A stretch of 64,000 nucleotides of DNA. Source: Metabacillus sp. KUDC1714 (GTDB taxonomy: Bacteria; Bacillota; Bacilli; Bacillales; Bacillaceae). Positions 24,978 to 35,078 of the stretch are shown piece by piece. The position numbers and the translations under genes were made by a program. The stretch is taken from assembly GCF_014217835.1 (NCBI RefSeq), contig NZ_CP055263.1, positions 4,157,501-4,221,500 on the forward strand, in the 5' to 3' direction. Numbering within the stretch: position 1 is the stretch's first letter; each line of letters starts with the position of its first letter. A model generated the notes under the pieces. The model made no database searches. It was given only the letters and a program-made list of their open reading frames with translations, and was not told where the DNA came from.

Positions 24978-26606
24978 ATGGAGATTCTTGAACTCTCCCT
25001 GCGCTCTTCAAATCAATTTATGAATGACTTTAACGATCAGAAATTAAACAATGAAACATTCTTTGATTATAATATTCATACTAAAGAGGTTTTTCATAAT
25101 AGAGTTGCGGATTTAAAAAATCGTTCCTTTCAGCGTGAAGAGATTTCAGCTTATTTGAAGCATTACGCAAAACGATTTTCAGAGAATAATGAGAAAGTAT
25201 TAGAAAATATTGAGAGATTAAAACACCCTGAAAGTGTTGTTGTGATTGGTGGTCAACAAGCAGGGCTTTTAACCGGACCATTGTATACAATACATAAAAT
25301 TATCTCGATTATCGTATTAGCTAAAAACCAAGAAAAGGAACTTGGGATTCCTGTTATTCCTGTTTTTTGGATTGCTGGAGAGGATCATGATTTTGCAGAA
25401 ATTAATCATATATTCGCTGCTAAGGATCATGTTCCTAAGAAATTTGCGATTAAAGATTCTCCTCTTAAAAAACAATCTGTAAGTGATTTGACATTAAACC
25501 AGTCTAAGACCTTGGATTGGCTTGAACAAGTTTTTGAAGCATTTGGAGAAACAGATTATTCAAACAATTTACTAGATCAATTAATAAACTGTGTGAAACG
25601 CTCCACAACGTATGTAGAATTTTTTGAACATGTAATTATGAAGCTTTTTCGAAATGAAGGATTAGTTCTTGTTAATTCAGGGGATTCGGGTCTTCGTCAG
25701 CTGGAGAAGTGTTGTTTTCAATCAATTATCGATAACAATAGCAGTTTGTATGATGCAGTTAAAATCCAGCAAGAAGAAATGCGCTTACAAAGCTACAGTC
25801 CAATCATAGAAATGCCTGAAAATAGTGCAAATCTTTTTTATCATCATGAAGGAGAGCGTTTCCTTATAGAAAGAAAAAATAATGAAGAGTTTGTCGTACC
25901 TGGTATTGGTTTAACATTATCAAAAGCAGAATTAAACGATATCATAGAAACATATCCTCAAAAGCTGAGCAATAATGTTGTTACACGACCTATTATGCAG
26001 GAATACTTGTTTCCTACACTCGCATTTATTGCAGGGCCAGGAGAGGTTACATACTGGGCAGAATTAAAACGTGTATTTTCATGTGTAGAACTGAAGATGC
26101 CACCTGTTTTACCACGAATAATGATCACTTTACTTGAACGTTCTATTGAAAGAAATATGGCAGAAGCTGAATTGACGCTAGATGATGTTTTACATAATGG
26201 AGTAGAAAAATCAATCGAGACTTACCTAAAGTCAGTATCACCGGTTGATATGAATCCGCTTGTTGAAGAGGCCAAAAAGCAGGTTTCAGACATCCATGAA
26301 AAGCTAATAAAGTCGGCTCTAAAAATTGATAATAGCTTAGAACCGATGTTGAAAAAGAATGGTGCATTTATTCAAGAACAACTAGATTTTTTAAATCGTA
26401 GCGTAGAGAAAAGAAAACAACAGCAGCATGAGGTTCAGCTTTCGAAGTTTAAAGCGATTGAATTATCTTTGGTTCCAAATTTAAATCCACAAGAAAGAAT
26501 GTGGAATGTATATTACTATTTAAATAAATTTGGACCGGATTTTGTTGGAGAATTGCTAAAATTGTCATATTCCTTTAATGATAAACATAAAATTGTCAAA
26601 ATTTAA
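24978..26606 (+). CDS. bshC: Bacillithiol biosynthesis cysteine-adding enzyme BshC
   Basis: A 542-residue enzyme (YllA) that adds cysteine to glucosaminyl-malate in the last step of bacillithiol synthesis, the main low-molecular-weight thiol of bacilli. Family parts: SVVVIGGQQAGLLTGPLYT (residues about 88-106), VIPVFWIAGEDHDFAEI (about 128-144), FPTLAFIAGPGEVTYWAEL (about 345-365), and a long C-terminal coiled coil (about 420-500). It lies just ahead of mraZ, as in B. subtilis. GAAAGGAAG precedes the ATG. Confidence 0.95.
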   Translation: MEILELSLRSSNQFMNDFNDQKLNNETFFDYNIHTKEVFHNRVADLKNRSFQREEISAYLKHYAKRFSENNEKVLENIERLKHPESVVVIGGQQAGLLTGPLYTIHKIISIIVLAKNQEKELGIPVIPVFWIAGEDHDFAEINHIFAAKDHVPKKFAIKDSPLKKQSVSDLTLNQSKTLDWLEQVFEAFGETDYSNNLLDQLINCVKRSTTYVEFFEHVIMKLFRNEGLVLVNSGDSGLRQLEKCCFQSIIDNNSSLYDAVKIQQEEMRLQSYSPIIEMPENSANLFYHHEGERFLIERKNNEEFVVPGIGLTLSKAELNDIIETYPQKLSNNVVTRPIMQEYLFPTLAFIAGPGEVTYWAELKRVFSCVELKMPPVLPRIMITLLERSIERNMAEAELTLDDVLHNGVEKSIETYLKSVSPVDMNPLVEEAKKQVSDIHEKLIKSALKIDNSLEPMLKKNGAFIQEQLDFLNRSVEKRKQQQHEVQLSKFKAIELSLVPNLNPQERMWNVYYYLNKFGPDFVGELLKLSYSFNDKHKIVKI

Positions 26607-26619
26607 ATAAAAGTTTTTT

Positions 26620-26652
26620 GAAAATCCTGTTATTACAGGGTTTTTTTTTTGT
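26620..26652 (+). terminator. Intrinsic terminator after bshC
   Basis: AATCCTGT pairs with ACAGGGTT across four bases and runs into eleven T. It isolates the dcw cluster from bshC. Confidence 0.85.
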
Positions 26653-26674
26653 GTAAACAAAGGTAAAATAGGAA

Positions 26675-26722
26675 GTGGAGATAAGTGGGGGAAAGTGGTG
26701 AGTTGAGGGGAGAAAGTGGGGG
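26675..26722 (+). promoter_or_regulatory. MraZ operator: tandem GTGG boxes with 10-bp period
   Basis: GTGG-type boxes start at 26675, 26685 and 26695, a GAGGGG variant at 26705, and another at 26716, i.e. about one helical turn apart (GTGGAGATAA, GTGGGGGAAA, GTGGTGAGTT, GAGGGGAGAA, GTGGGGGCAA). MraZ proteins are known to bind tandem TGGG-type repeats ahead of their own gene and repress the dcw operon. A weak AGGTAAAAT -10 element (26661-26669) lies just upstream. Confidence 0.8.
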
Positions 26723-26730
26723 CAACGAAC

Positions 26731-27162
26731 ATGTTTATGGGAGAATACCATCACACCATCGATTTAAAAGGCAGAATGATTGTCCCAGCTAAGTTCAGAG
26801 ATGGACTAGGAGAAACGTTCGTTATCACTAGAGGCCTCGACCAATGCTTATTTGGTTACCCAATGAGTGAATGGAAGCAAATTGAAGAAAAACTTAAAGC
26901 TCTCCCGCTAACCAAAAAAGATGCTCGTGCATTCACCCGTTTTTTCTTTTCAGGTGCGACTGAATGTGAATTAGACAAACAAGGTCGTGTCAATCTCGCT
27001 ACACCATTACTGCAATATGCAAAATTAGAGAAAGAGTGTGTTGTGATCGGCGTTTCAAATCGAATTGAACTATGGAGCAAGTCCAACTGGGAAAGTTATG
27101 TTGCTGAACAAGAAGATTCTTTTGAGGAAATTGCTGAAAATATGATTGATTTTGATATATAA
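26731..27162 (+). CDS. mraZ: Transcriptional regulator MraZ
   Basis: A 143-residue protein with two SpoVT-AbrB-like half domains ([20 protein letters not shown] at residues 1-20 and [19 protein letters not shown] at about 75-93), which assemble into a DNA-binding ring. It represses the division and cell-wall operon that it begins. The operator repeats lie directly upstream. ATG 26731 is used rather than the GTG at 26716, which lies in the last operator box; the ribosome site GTGGGGG is shared with that box, so bound MraZ would also cover it. Confidence 0.95.
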   Translation: MFMGEYHHTIDLKGRMIVPAKFRDGLGETFVITRGLDQCLFGYPMSEWKQIEEKLKALPLTKKDARAFTRFFFSGATECELDKQGRVNLATPLLQYAKLEKECVVIGVSNRIELWSKSNWESYVAEQEDSFEEIAENMIDFDI

Positions 27163-27236
27163 TCTTCACTTAAGCAAAAATGAGTAGCAGAGTGGACAAG
27201 CTAATAGAAAATTGATTTGAAAAGGTGGTACAACTT

Positions 27237-28175
27237 ATGTTTGAACATACAACCGTTCTATTGAAGGAAACAGTCGACGGCTTACAAGTTAAGGAAGATG
27301 GTACATATGTTGATTGTACGTTAGGTGGTGCTGGTCACAGTAGCTATCTTCTTTCTAAATTATCGAAAGATGGGCACCTATTTGCATTTGATCAGGATGA
27401 TATCGCATTAGCAAATGCTAAAGAAAAATTATCATCTTATGAAGGAAAGGTAACATTTATAAAAAGTAACTTCCGATACCTTACAGAAAAACTTGCAGAG
27501 CATGGTATTGAAAAGGTTGATGGGATTATTTTTGATTTAGGTGTCTCTTCACCACAATTGGATAATCCAGAAAGAGGATTTAGCTATCATCATGATGCTC
27601 CATTGGACATGAGAATGGACCAACAATCAGATGTATCTGCTTATGATGTTGTGAATCACTGGTCTTATGAAGATTTAGTAAGAATCTTTTTTAAATATGG
27701 TGAGGAAAAATTCTCAAAACAAATTGCGCGAAAAATTGAAGCACATCGGGAAAAAGAGCCAATTCGTACAACTGGAGAACTAGTAGAGATTATTAAAGAG
27801 GGGATACCAGCTCCGGCTCGCAGAAAAGGTGGACATCCTGCAAAACGTATTTTCCAAGCAATTAGGATTGCTGTAAACGATGAATTGAAGGTCTTTGAGG
27901 AGGCAATTGCACAATCAATTGAATTACTTAAACCAGAAGGAAGAGTAAGTGTCATTACTTTTCACTCTTTAGAAGATCGTATTTGCAAATCAGCCTTCAA
28001 GGAAGCGGCAACTCCACCTGAGCTTCCCCGTAACATGCCGTATTTACCTGAAGGTTACGAGCCTAAAATAAATATTGTTACAAGAAAACCAATCGTTCCA
28101 TCTGAAATAGAATTAGAAGAAAACAACCGAGCCAGATCAGCTAAGTTAAGGATCGCTGAAAAAATTAAAAACTGA
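27237..28175 (+). CDS. rsmH: 16S rRNA (cytosine-1402-N4)-methyltransferase RsmH
   Basis: A 312-residue methyltransferase (MraW) that methylates C1402 of 16S rRNA together with RsmI. SAM motif I is [12 protein letters not shown] (residues about 24-35), and [14 protein letters not shown] and [15 protein letters not shown] follow, as does [14 protein letters not shown] 27237 is eight bases after AAAGGTGG; the GTG at 27225 lies within that site. Second gene of the dcw cluster, 74 bases after mraZ. Confidence 0.96.
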   Translation: MFEHTTVLLKETVDGLQVKEDGTYVDCTLGGAGHSSYLLSKLSKDGHLFAFDQDDIALANAKEKLSSYEGKVTFIKSNFRYLTEKLAEHGIEKVDGIIFDLGVSSPQLDNPERGFSYHHDAPLDMRMDQQSDVSAYDVVNHWSYEDLVRIFFKYGEEKFSKQIARKIEAHREKEPIRTTGELVEIIKEGIPAPARRKGGHPAKRIFQAIRIAVNDELKVFEEAIAQSIELLKPEGRVSVITFHSLEDRICKSAFKEAATPPELPRNMPYLPEGYEPKINIVTRKPIVPSEIELEENNRARSAKLRIAEKIKN

Positions 28176-28253
28176 AGCACCATAGTCGAATATGACTTTT
28201 GAGCTGGTAAAACCCCAAATATTATTGTAGTAAAATAAAAGGAGGTTGCATGT

Positions 28254-28622
28254 ATGAGTAATTTAGCGATGAAATTAGAACAGCAAAGACAGGAAAAACA
28301 ACAGCAGCAACATATGCCTGTATCAGAACCAATTATTATTAAACGAAGAGCTTCAATAACAAATGGGGAAAAAATACTGATGATCTTAGTTGTTGGTCTT
28401 TTTATTATAGCTGCAGTAAATATTGTTACTAAAAGCTATACAGTATATCAAGCGAATATTGAAATACAGAAAACCGAAGCTAAAATAGAAGAACAAACAA
28501 AGCTAAATAGTGACCTCCACGTACAGGTTGAAGAGTTAAGTACATATGATCGAATTTGGGAAAAAGCTAAAGAGTTAGGTTTGAAATTAGATCAAAACAA
28601 TGTGAAAAGTGTACAAGAATAA
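28254..28622 (+). CDS. ftsL: Cell division protein FtsL
   Basis: A 122-residue bitopic membrane protein: a glutamine-rich cytoplasmic part (residues 1-40), one membrane segment (about 43-62: ILMILVVGLFIIAAVNIV) and an extracellular coiled coil (about 65-115). It forms a complex with DivIC and DivIB and helps activate PBP2B at the septum; it is unstable in B. subtilis and so limits division. AAAGGAGG precedes the ATG. A terminator hairpin separates it from pbpB, which is unusual. Confidence 0.92.
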   Translation: MSNLAMKLEQQRQEKQQQQHMPVSEPIIIKRRASITNGEKILMILVVGLFIIAAVNIVTKSYTVYQANIEIQKTEAKIEEQTKLNSDLHVQVEELSTYDRIWEKAKELGLKLDQNNVKSVQE

Positions 28623-28637
28623 CACAGATATAAGGGG

Positions 28638-28684
28638 AAAAAGCTGAGTTACACTAGTTATAAACGTGTAACCAGCTTTTTTTC
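28638..28684 (+). terminator. Hairpin between ftsL and pbpB
   Basis: AAAAAGCTGAGTTACAC pairs with GTGTAACCAGCTTTTTTT (one mismatch), followed by seven T. This is a full intrinsic terminator inside the division cluster, and may act as a partial terminator or attenuator. Confidence 0.85.
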
Positions 28685-28704
28685 ATCACTCGATTGTTTC
28701 TATG

Positions 28705-28713
28705 TGGTAAAAT
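28705..28713 (+). promoter_or_regulatory. Candidate extended -10 promoter for pbpB
   Basis: TGGTAAAAT lies 24 bases before the pbpB start and just after the ftsL terminator; no good -35 is seen. The same nine bases precede ylbF and ylmD. Confidence 0.45.
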
Positions 28714-28736
28714 AAACACACGAGTAGGAGGTCCTT

Positions 28737-30926
28737 ATGAAGCTAACAGAGAAAAACACAAATATGAACAGAGGGGCAGCATTTCTATCTTTACTATTTG
28801 CACTGCTCTTTTTCACAATTTTTATCCGCTTTTTTTACATACAAGCAACTGGATCTGTCCATGGTGAAGCCCTTGCGGCAAAAGCAGAGGAATTATATGA
28901 AAGTCAACGAACAATTGAAGCTGAACGAGGAAAAATACTAGATAACAAAGGTGAAGTTATAGCTGAGGATAAAGCCTCATATAAGCTTGTCGCAATTCTT
29001 GATGATAAAATGACAACTAATCCAAAAAAACCACAGCATGTTGTTGATATACAGGAAACTGCTCAAAAGCTTGCTCCTTTAATTGAAATGAAAGTTAGTA
29101 AAGTAGAAGAGATTCTTTCAAAGGATTTAGATCAAGTCGAATTTGGAGCAGCAGGTCGTGATATAAGTCATACAATGAAAGAAGAAATAGCTAAATTAGA
29201 GCTTCCTGGTATTTCTTTTATTCGGGATACACAACGTTTTTATCCTAATGGTTTATTTGCCTCTCATTTAATAGGATATGCTCAAAAACAAGAGGACACG
29301 GGCGAAACAGTAGGGATGATGGGACTTGAAAAAACCCTTGAGAAATACCTACAAGAAGAAGACGGTTATGTAAAATACGAAAAGGATCATTATAATTGGA
29401 AGTTGCCAAATAGTAATGATGAAATCATTGCTCCGACAAATGGTAAAGATGTTTATTTAACAATTGATCAAAAGATTCAAACCTTTTTAGAAGACTCTAT
29501 GAATCAAGTTGTTGATGAATTCTCACCAGAGAAAATCATAGGTGTTGTTGCAGATCCAAAAACGGGAAAAATCTTGGCTATGGCTCAACGACCGAGCTTT
29601 GATCCAAATATAAGGAATATTACATCTTATACTAATGATGTGATATCCTATGCCTTTGAACCTGGTTCAACAATGAAAATTTTTACGCTTGCTGCGGCCA
29701 TTGAAGAAGGCGTTTATAATGGGAATGCAATGTTCCAGTCAGGATCTTACGATGTAGAAGGACCAGATATTAATGACCATAACAGTGGGCGTGGATGGGG
29801 ACCGATCACCTATAACGAAGGAGTTCAGCGCTCCTCAAACGTCGCGTTTTCTATTATTGCCGATAAGCTACTAGGAGTCGACCGCTTATATCAATATTTA
29901 AATAAGTTTGGTTTCACATCAAAAACTGGAATTGATCTTCCGAATGAAGCTACTAGCAAAATAAACTATAATATGCATCGTGATAAAGTAACAACAGCAT
30001 TTGGCCAAGCATCAGCAGTTACGCCGATTCAGCAAATTCAGGCTGCTACTGCGATTGCAAATAATGGAAAAATGATGAAACCATATGCAATTGAAAAAAT
30101 TGTTAACCCAGATGACGATACAGTTGTGAAAGAAACGAAACCTAAAGCTGTAGGTCAGCCTATTTCAGAAAAAACAGCAAAAGAAGTATTAGATATATTA
30201 GAAACCGTTGTTAGCTCTGAAAAGGGGACAGGAAAGTCATTTCGCATCGAAGGATATAAAGTTGCTGGAAAAACAGGAACTGCCCAAATTTATTCACCAT
30301 CAGGTGGGTATTTATCAGGAAATGATAATCATGTGTTTTCATTTTTAGGAATGGCTCCAAAAGATGATCCTGAATTAATCGTTTACGTGGCAGTGCAAAA
30401 GCCGAAATTAGAAGGGAAAGCCGGTTCAGTTCCTGTCTCAATGATTTTCAATACTGTCATGAAGAATAGCTTACAGTATTTGCAAATTGATCCAACTGAA
30501 GAAATGGAGAGCGCAGATAAAAGCAAAACAGTAGAGGAAGGAATCAAGCTTCCTACACTGGTAGGAATGAAGCCTACTGATGCAGAACACCAGTTAGAGG
30601 AATTAGGGCTAGAGCCGATCATTCTTGGTAACGGACAAGAGATTATCGCTCAATACCCCGAGGTAGAAACACCTATCATCGTAAATGAGAAAGTGTTACT
30701 GCAAACTTCTGAAAATGTAAAAATGCCTAATATGACTGGTTGGTCTAAGAGAGATGTAATGAAATTGGGTAATCTGATAGATTTATCAGTTAATTCCGAA
30801 GGTTCTGGCTATGTTACTAAGCAAAGTATAAAGAAGGATAGTGTATTGAAAAAAGGCGATGTATTATCCGTAACTTTAAAGACAACTATAGTTAAGAAAC
30901 AAACTGAAGAAAAAGAAGAGGACTAA
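28737..30926 (+). CDS. pbpB: Penicillin-binding protein 2B (septal transpeptidase)
   Basis: A 729-residue class B penicillin-binding protein that crosslinks septal peptidoglycan and is essential for division. Order: short cytoplasmic tail, membrane anchor (residues about 14-35), dimerisation domain (about 60-230), transpeptidase domain with SxxK in EPGSTMKIF (Ser311), SxN in RSSNVAF, and KTG in GKTGTAQIYS, then two PASTA modules (about 605-725). AGGAGG directly precedes the ATG. In B. subtilis the active Ser is at almost the same position. Confidence 0.96.
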   Translation: MKLTEKNTNMNRGAAFLSLLFALLFFTIFIRFFYIQATGSVHGEALAAKAEELYESQRTIEAERGKILDNKGEVIAEDKASYKLVAILDDKMTTNPKKPQHVVDIQETAQKLAPLIEMKVSKVEEILSKDLDQVEFGAAGRDISHTMKEEIAKLELPGISFIRDTQRFYPNGLFASHLIGYAQKQEDTGETVGMMGLEKTLEKYLQEEDGYVKYEKDHYNWKLPNSNDEIIAPTNGKDVYLTIDQKIQTFLEDSMNQVVDEFSPEKIIGVVADPKTGKILAMAQRPSFDPNIRNITSYTNDVISYAFEPGSTMKIFTLAAAIEEGVYNGNAMFQSGSYDVEGPDINDHNSGRGWGPITYNEGVQRSSNVAFSIIADKLLGVDRLYQYLNKFGFTSKTGIDLPNEATSKINYNMHRDKVTTAFGQASAVTPIQQIQAATAIANNGKMMKPYAIEKIVNPDDDTVVKETKPKAVGQPISEKTAKEVLDILETVVSSEKGTGKSFRIEGYKVAGKTGTAQIYSPSGGYLSGNDNHVFSFLGMAPKDDPELIVYVAVQKPKLEGKAGSVPVSMIFNTVMKNSLQYLQIDPTEEMESADKSKTVEEGIKLPTLVGMKPTDAEHQLEELGLEPIILGNGQEIIAQYPEVETPIIVNEKVLLQTSENVKMPNMTGWSKRDVMKLGNLIDLSVNSEGSGYVTKQSIKKDSVLKKGDVLSVTLKTTIVKKQTEEKEED

Positions 30927-30937
30927 ATGGTGATTTT

Positions 30938-30973
30938 ATGGATTGGCCTACTATAAGGTCAATCCTTTTTTTT
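30938..30973 (+). terminator. Intrinsic terminator after pbpB
   Basis: GGATTGGCCT pairs with AGGTCAATCC across six bases and is followed by eight T. It separates pbpB from sporulation gene spoVD. Confidence 0.9.
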
Positions 30974-31085
30974 TAGAAGTGTTTATTAGACTTTAAGACA
31001 CCAGAGTTTCCTTTATTTCTATTGTTCTAACTCCTGTCGTACAAGCATATATTTGAACGAGCCTAGACAAGGGGGAGTAGAGGAT

Positions 31086-33029
31086 ATGCGTGTTTCGAAT
31101 GTAACCGTTAGAAAGCGTCTTGCATTAACGTTGCTATTCGGTTTGTTAATTTTTTTAGTGATTGATATACGTCTAGGGTATGTTCAATTTTTTCTTGGAT
31201 CTTCATTAACTTCTGGTGCAAAAGATCTATGGAGTAGAAATATACCGTTTGAACCTGAGCGTGGGGAAATTTTAGATCGTAACGGTGTTGAACTTGCAAC
31301 AAATATGAGTGCTCCTACCATATATGTTGTCCCAAGACAAATTGAAAATCCTGCAGATACCGCTAAAAAGCTGGCAGCCGTGTTAAATATGTCGGAGGAG
31401 AAGGCATATAAACATGTCACTAAAAAAGAATCGATTGAATGGATTAATCCTGAAGGTAGAAAAATATCTCATGCAAAGGCAAATGAAGTAAGAGAGTTAA
31501 ATTTAAAAGGGGTTTACATAGCTGAGGATTCCAAGCGCTACTATCCGTTTGGTAGCTATTTATCACATGTTCTTGGCTTTGCTGGGATTGATAACCAAGG
31601 TTTATTAGGTTTAGAATCCTATTATGATAAGCAGTTAAAAGGTGAAAAAGGATATGTGAAATTTTTCTCAGATGCAAAAGGCCAAAGGATGCCAGGTGAA
31701 GCGGATGACTATACAGCACCAGTTGATGGCAACAATTTAAAGCTTACGATTGATACTCGAGTCCAAACAATTATTGAGCGTGAATTAGATAATGTGCAGG
31801 CAACGTATAATCCTGATGGTATTATAGCCATTGCAATGAATCCTAATAATGGCGAGATTTTAGCGATGTCAAGTCGGCCAGATTTTGATCCTGCTAAATT
31901 CCAGGAAGTTGATCCAACAGTATACAATCGGAATTTACCTGTTTGGAGTAATTACGAACCTGGTTCTACATTCAAAATTATTACTTTAGCGGCAGCACTT
32001 GAAGAAGAAAAGGTGAATCTTGAAAAAGACACGTTTAATGATAGTGGATCTGTTGAGGTTGATGGTGCTAGATTACGGTGTTGGAAAAGAGGGGGACATG
32101 GTCACCAAACATTCCTAGAAGTCGTTCAAAATTCCTGTAACCCTGGTTTTGTTGAACTAGGACAAAGACTTGGAGAAGAAACACTCTTTAAGTACATTAA
32201 AGACTTTGGCTTTGGGCAAAAAACAGGTATTGACTTACAGGGTGAAGGTAGAGGTATTTTGTTTAATCCGGAAAAAGTTGGACCTGTTGAGCTTGCGACA
32301 ACCGCATTCGGACAAGGGGTATCTGTTACCCCGATTCAACAGGTGGCGGCTGTATCAGCAGCAGTAAATGGGGGGATATTATATACACCATATATTGCTA
32401 AGGAATGGGTAGATCCCGTAACAAATGAAGTGATTAGTAGACAAACACCGGAAGCGAAGAAACGAGTCATTTCTGAGGAAACATCGAAAGAGATTCGTTA
32501 TGCACTTGAAAGTGTAGTTGCACTTGGGACAGGGAGAAATGCATATGTAGACGGTTATCGAGTTGGTGGGAAAACAGGTACAGCCCAAAAGGTTAAAGAT
32601 GGAAGATATATGGAGAACAACCATATCGTTTCATTTATTGGATTTGCTCCTGCTGACGATCCACAAATTGTTGTCTATGTAGCAGTTGATAATCCTAAAG
32701 GTACGATCCAATTCGGGGGTACTGTTGCTGCTCCAATTGTAGGTAATATTATGCGTGATGCATTACCAGAGCTAGGTGTAAAACCTAGAAAGGAACAAAT
32801 TGAAAAGGAATATAAATGGCTGGACACAAAATTAGTCGAAATACCGAATATTATAGGGTTGACTAAACAAGAACTATCGGAGCAATTTGTTAATTTGAAG
32901 CTTGATGTAGCAGGAGAAGGAGATGTTGTTGTGCAGCAATCCCCAAATGTTGGTGTAAAAGTGAAAGAAGGTTCGACATTACGTGTTTATTTAGGTGAAA
33001 GTGAAAAGAAATTTGATGATAAAGAATAA
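31086..33029 (+). CDS. spoVD: SpoVD, sporulation-specific class B penicillin-binding protein
   Basis: A 647-residue transpeptidase for spore cortex peptidoglycan, working with SpoVE in the mother cell. It has a membrane anchor (residues about 10-30), dimerisation domain, transpeptidase domain with SxxK in EPGSTFKII (Ser294), SCNPGF in place of SxN, and KTG in GGKTGTAQKV, and one C-terminal PASTA module (VEIPNIIGLTKQEL). ATG 31086 gives MRVSNVTVRKRL as in B. subtilis; the longer frame from 31053 is rejected. A weak sigma-E-like CGTACAAG lies upstream near 31038. Confidence 0.96.
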   Translation: MRVSNVTVRKRLALTLLFGLLIFLVIDIRLGYVQFFLGSSLTSGAKDLWSRNIPFEPERGEILDRNGVELATNMSAPTIYVVPRQIENPADTAKKLAAVLNMSEEKAYKHVTKKESIEWINPEGRKISHAKANEVRELNLKGVYIAEDSKRYYPFGSYLSHVLGFAGIDNQGLLGLESYYDKQLKGEKGYVKFFSDAKGQRMPGEADDYTAPVDGNNLKLTIDTRVQTIIERELDNVQATYNPDGIIAIAMNPNNGEILAMSSRPDFDPAKFQEVDPTVYNRNLPVWSNYEPGSTFKIITLAAALEEEKVNLEKDTFNDSGSVEVDGARLRCWKRGGHGHQTFLEVVQNSCNPGFVELGQRLGEETLFKYIKDFGFGQKTGIDLQGEGRGILFNPEKVGPVELATTAFGQGVSVTPIQQVAAVSAAVNGGILYTPYIAKEWVDPVTNEVISRQTPEAKKRVISEETSKEIRYALESVVALGTGRNAYVDGYRVGGKTGTAQKVKDGRYMENNHIVSFIGFAPADDPQIVVYVAVDNPKGTIQFGGTVAAPIVGNIMRDALPELGVKPRKEQIEKEYKWLDTKLVEIPNIIGLTKQELSEQFVNLKLDVAGEGDVVVQQSPNVGVKVKEGSTLRVYLGESEKKFDDKE

Positions 33030-33035
33030 ATTGCA

Positions 33036-33081
33036 AGAAAGCATGACATTCGCTTGATTCTAGATGTCACGCTTTCTTTCT
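33036..33081 (+). terminator. Intrinsic terminator after spoVD
   Basis: AAGAAAGCATGACAT pairs with ATGTCACGCTTTCTT (one mismatch), followed by T-rich sequence. The rest of the gap to murE (33082-33356) shows no other clear feature beyond AT-rich, promoter-like DNA. Confidence 0.82.
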
Positions 33082-33356
33082 GTTTTTCATTTTCTTAAGC
33101 ATTAATATTCTAAATAATAAAACTTCTAAATATAGACCTGCTTTTTCAAAAGAAAATGAAACGAAGGATGGCTCTTTTTTTATAAGTAAGATAAAATAAG
33201 TACGGAGAACATTCTGTATATGCTTCAATCAACCAAAAAGCTTTGGTAAATAGCTCGTTTTCTTTATAAAGTTGAATGAATGGTAACATAAGTTAATGAT
33301 TCTTATCTACATTCAATTAAACGTGCATAGACCTTGTAGTGAAAGTAGGAATAATA

Positions 33357-34826
33357 ATGAAATTAAACGAATTGCTTACATATTTACACGAACATGAAAT
33401 TGTTACGAAAGAAAATCCGATGATCACATCAATTGAGATGGACTCTAGGGAAATTAAGAAGGGTAGCTTATTTATTTGTATTAACGGCTATACAGTTGAT
33501 GGTCATGATTATGCCAGAAAAGCTCAAGAAAGTGGAGCGGTGGCGATTCTTGCTGAAAGACCATTGGACGATTTACAAATTCCAGTAGTTTTAGTGAAAG
33601 ATTCAAAAAGAGCAATGGCTGTGTTGGCGGATATTTATTATGGTCAGCCTACACATAATATGCATCTTATTGGTGTTACTGGAACGAATGGAAAAACGAC
33701 AACAACACATATAATTGAAAAAATACTTAATGAAGCAACTAAAAAAACAGGGTTAATCGGAACCATGTACATAAAAATAGCAGATGAATTAAAAAATGTA
33801 AAAAACACGACTCCGGAAAGCTTGACTCTTCAAAAAACGTTCCATGAGATGAGAGAGAAAGAGGTAACACATGCGATAATGGAGGTTTCCTCTCATGCGC
33901 TTCATTTAGGAAGAATTCACGGCTGTGATTTCAATGTTGCAGTCTTTACAAATTTAACCCAGGACCATCTAGATTATCATAAAACGATGGAATCTTATAA
34001 GTATGCTAAAGGCCTTCTCTTTGCTCAATTAGGTAATCGTTTTGATCATGAAGATGTAAAAATTGCCGTTTTAAATGCCGATGAAGAGGCATCTGAAGAA
34101 TTTATAAAAATGACTGCTGCAAAAATTTTGACGTATGGAATTGAAACCTCTGCAGATGTGATGGCAAAAGAAATTAAAATGACGTCAAAAGGTACAGAAT
34201 TTGACTTGTTTACACCAGTAGGTACAAAAAAAGTAACGATCAATATGGTTGGAAAATTTAGTATTTATAATGTTCTAGCAGCAGTTTCGGCTTGTTTAGC
34301 ATCATCTATTGACTTAGATACAATTATCCAAGCAATTGAAGTAATGGAGGGTGTTAGAGGGCGTTTTGAACTTGTTGATGGAGGGCAAGACTTTACTGTT
34401 ATCGTTGACTACGCTCATACTCCAGATAGTCTAGAAAATGTTTTACAAACGATAAAGCAATTTGTAGAAGGCAAAATCTTTTGTGTTGTTGGCTGTGGAG
34501 GAGATAGAGATAGAACGAAAAGACCGCTTATGGCTAGAATTGCTACTGAATATAGTGATGAGCCAATTTTCACTTCTGATAATCCGAGGAGTGAAGATCC
34601 ATCCATGATTCTTAAAGATATGGAAGCTGGAGTTAGTGGAGAACATTATCATTTGATTTCTAATCGTGAAAAGGCAATCCACTTCGCAGTTGAACATGCT
34701 AAAAAGGGAGATGTAATCTTAATTGCAGGGAAAGGGCATGAAACATACCAAATCATTGGCAACGAAACATTCGATTTTGATGATAAAGAGATTGCGTTAA
34801 AGGCAATCAATAATCAAAATAAGTGA
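33357..34826 (+). CDS. murE: UDP-MurNAc-L-Ala-D-Glu:meso-DAP ligase
   Basis: A 489-residue ATP-dependent Mur ligase that adds the third residue of the peptidoglycan stem peptide. The P-loop is GTNGKTTTT (residues 109-117). The specificity motif DNPR (408-411, in [10 protein letters not shown]) indicates meso-diaminopimelate rather than lysine. GTAGGA precedes ATG 33357; the GTG at 33339 has no site of its own. It is set apart from spoVD by a terminator and a 327-base gap. Confidence 0.96.
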   Translation: MKLNELLTYLHEHEIVTKENPMITSIEMDSREIKKGSLFICINGYTVDGHDYARKAQESGAVAILAERPLDDLQIPVVLVKDSKRAMAVLADIYYGQPTHNMHLIGVTGTNGKTTTTHIIEKILNEATKKTGLIGTMYIKIADELKNVKNTTPESLTLQKTFHEMREKEVTHAIMEVSSHALHLGRIHGCDFNVAVFTNLTQDHLDYHKTMESYKYAKGLLFAQLGNRFDHEDVKIAVLNADEEASEEFIKMTAAKILTYGIETSADVMAKEIKMTSKGTEFDLFTPVGTKKVTINMVGKFSIYNVLAAVSACLASSIDLDTIIQAIEVMEGVRGRFELVDGGQDFTVIVDYAHTPDSLENVLQTIKQFVEGKIFCVVGCGGDRDRTKRPLMARIATEYSDEPIFTSDNPRSEDPSMILKDMEAGVSGEHYHLISNREKAIHFAVEHAKKGDVILIAGKGHETYQIIGNETFDFDDKEIALKAINNQNK

Positions 34827-34958
34827 AAAATAGCAAAACTGGTGCTCATACCCAAGAAAACTAATCTATTTATGAAATGAAATGAATAAAATGATGTAGT
34901 TCAGGCCTCATTTCTTTCATAGAATAGGTAACAAAGGATAGAAAGAGAAGTTGATAAA

Positions 34959-35078
34959 ATGAATGATTTTAGATTTGAGAAACATATTAAAGAAAATAGC
35001 TCATATGATATTCTCGTAAATTACCTACACGTAATTTGGGGAAAAACGAATAAAGATGGGGGGGAGCCTACATGCTAG
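34959..35078 (+). CDS. Possible 39-codon small ORF before mraY
   Basis: An ATG-started frame of 39 residues ([20 protein letters not shown] and on), preceded by a poor AGAGAAG site, whose last codons overlap the mraY start. It uses the 245-base murE-mraY gap. It could be a translated leader that couples to mraY or simply chance; no homologue is recognised. Note that murF is not in this place, as is also true of B. subtilis. Confidence 0.25.
   Translation: MNDFRFEKHIKENSSYDILVNYLHVIWGKTNKDGGEPTC

Noticed and set aside
32170..32367. Frame-shifted 65-codon plus-strand frame inside spoVD
   Set aside because: The spoVD frame is continuous with conserved motifs on both sides, so this is an out-of-frame shadow and not evidence of a frameshift.
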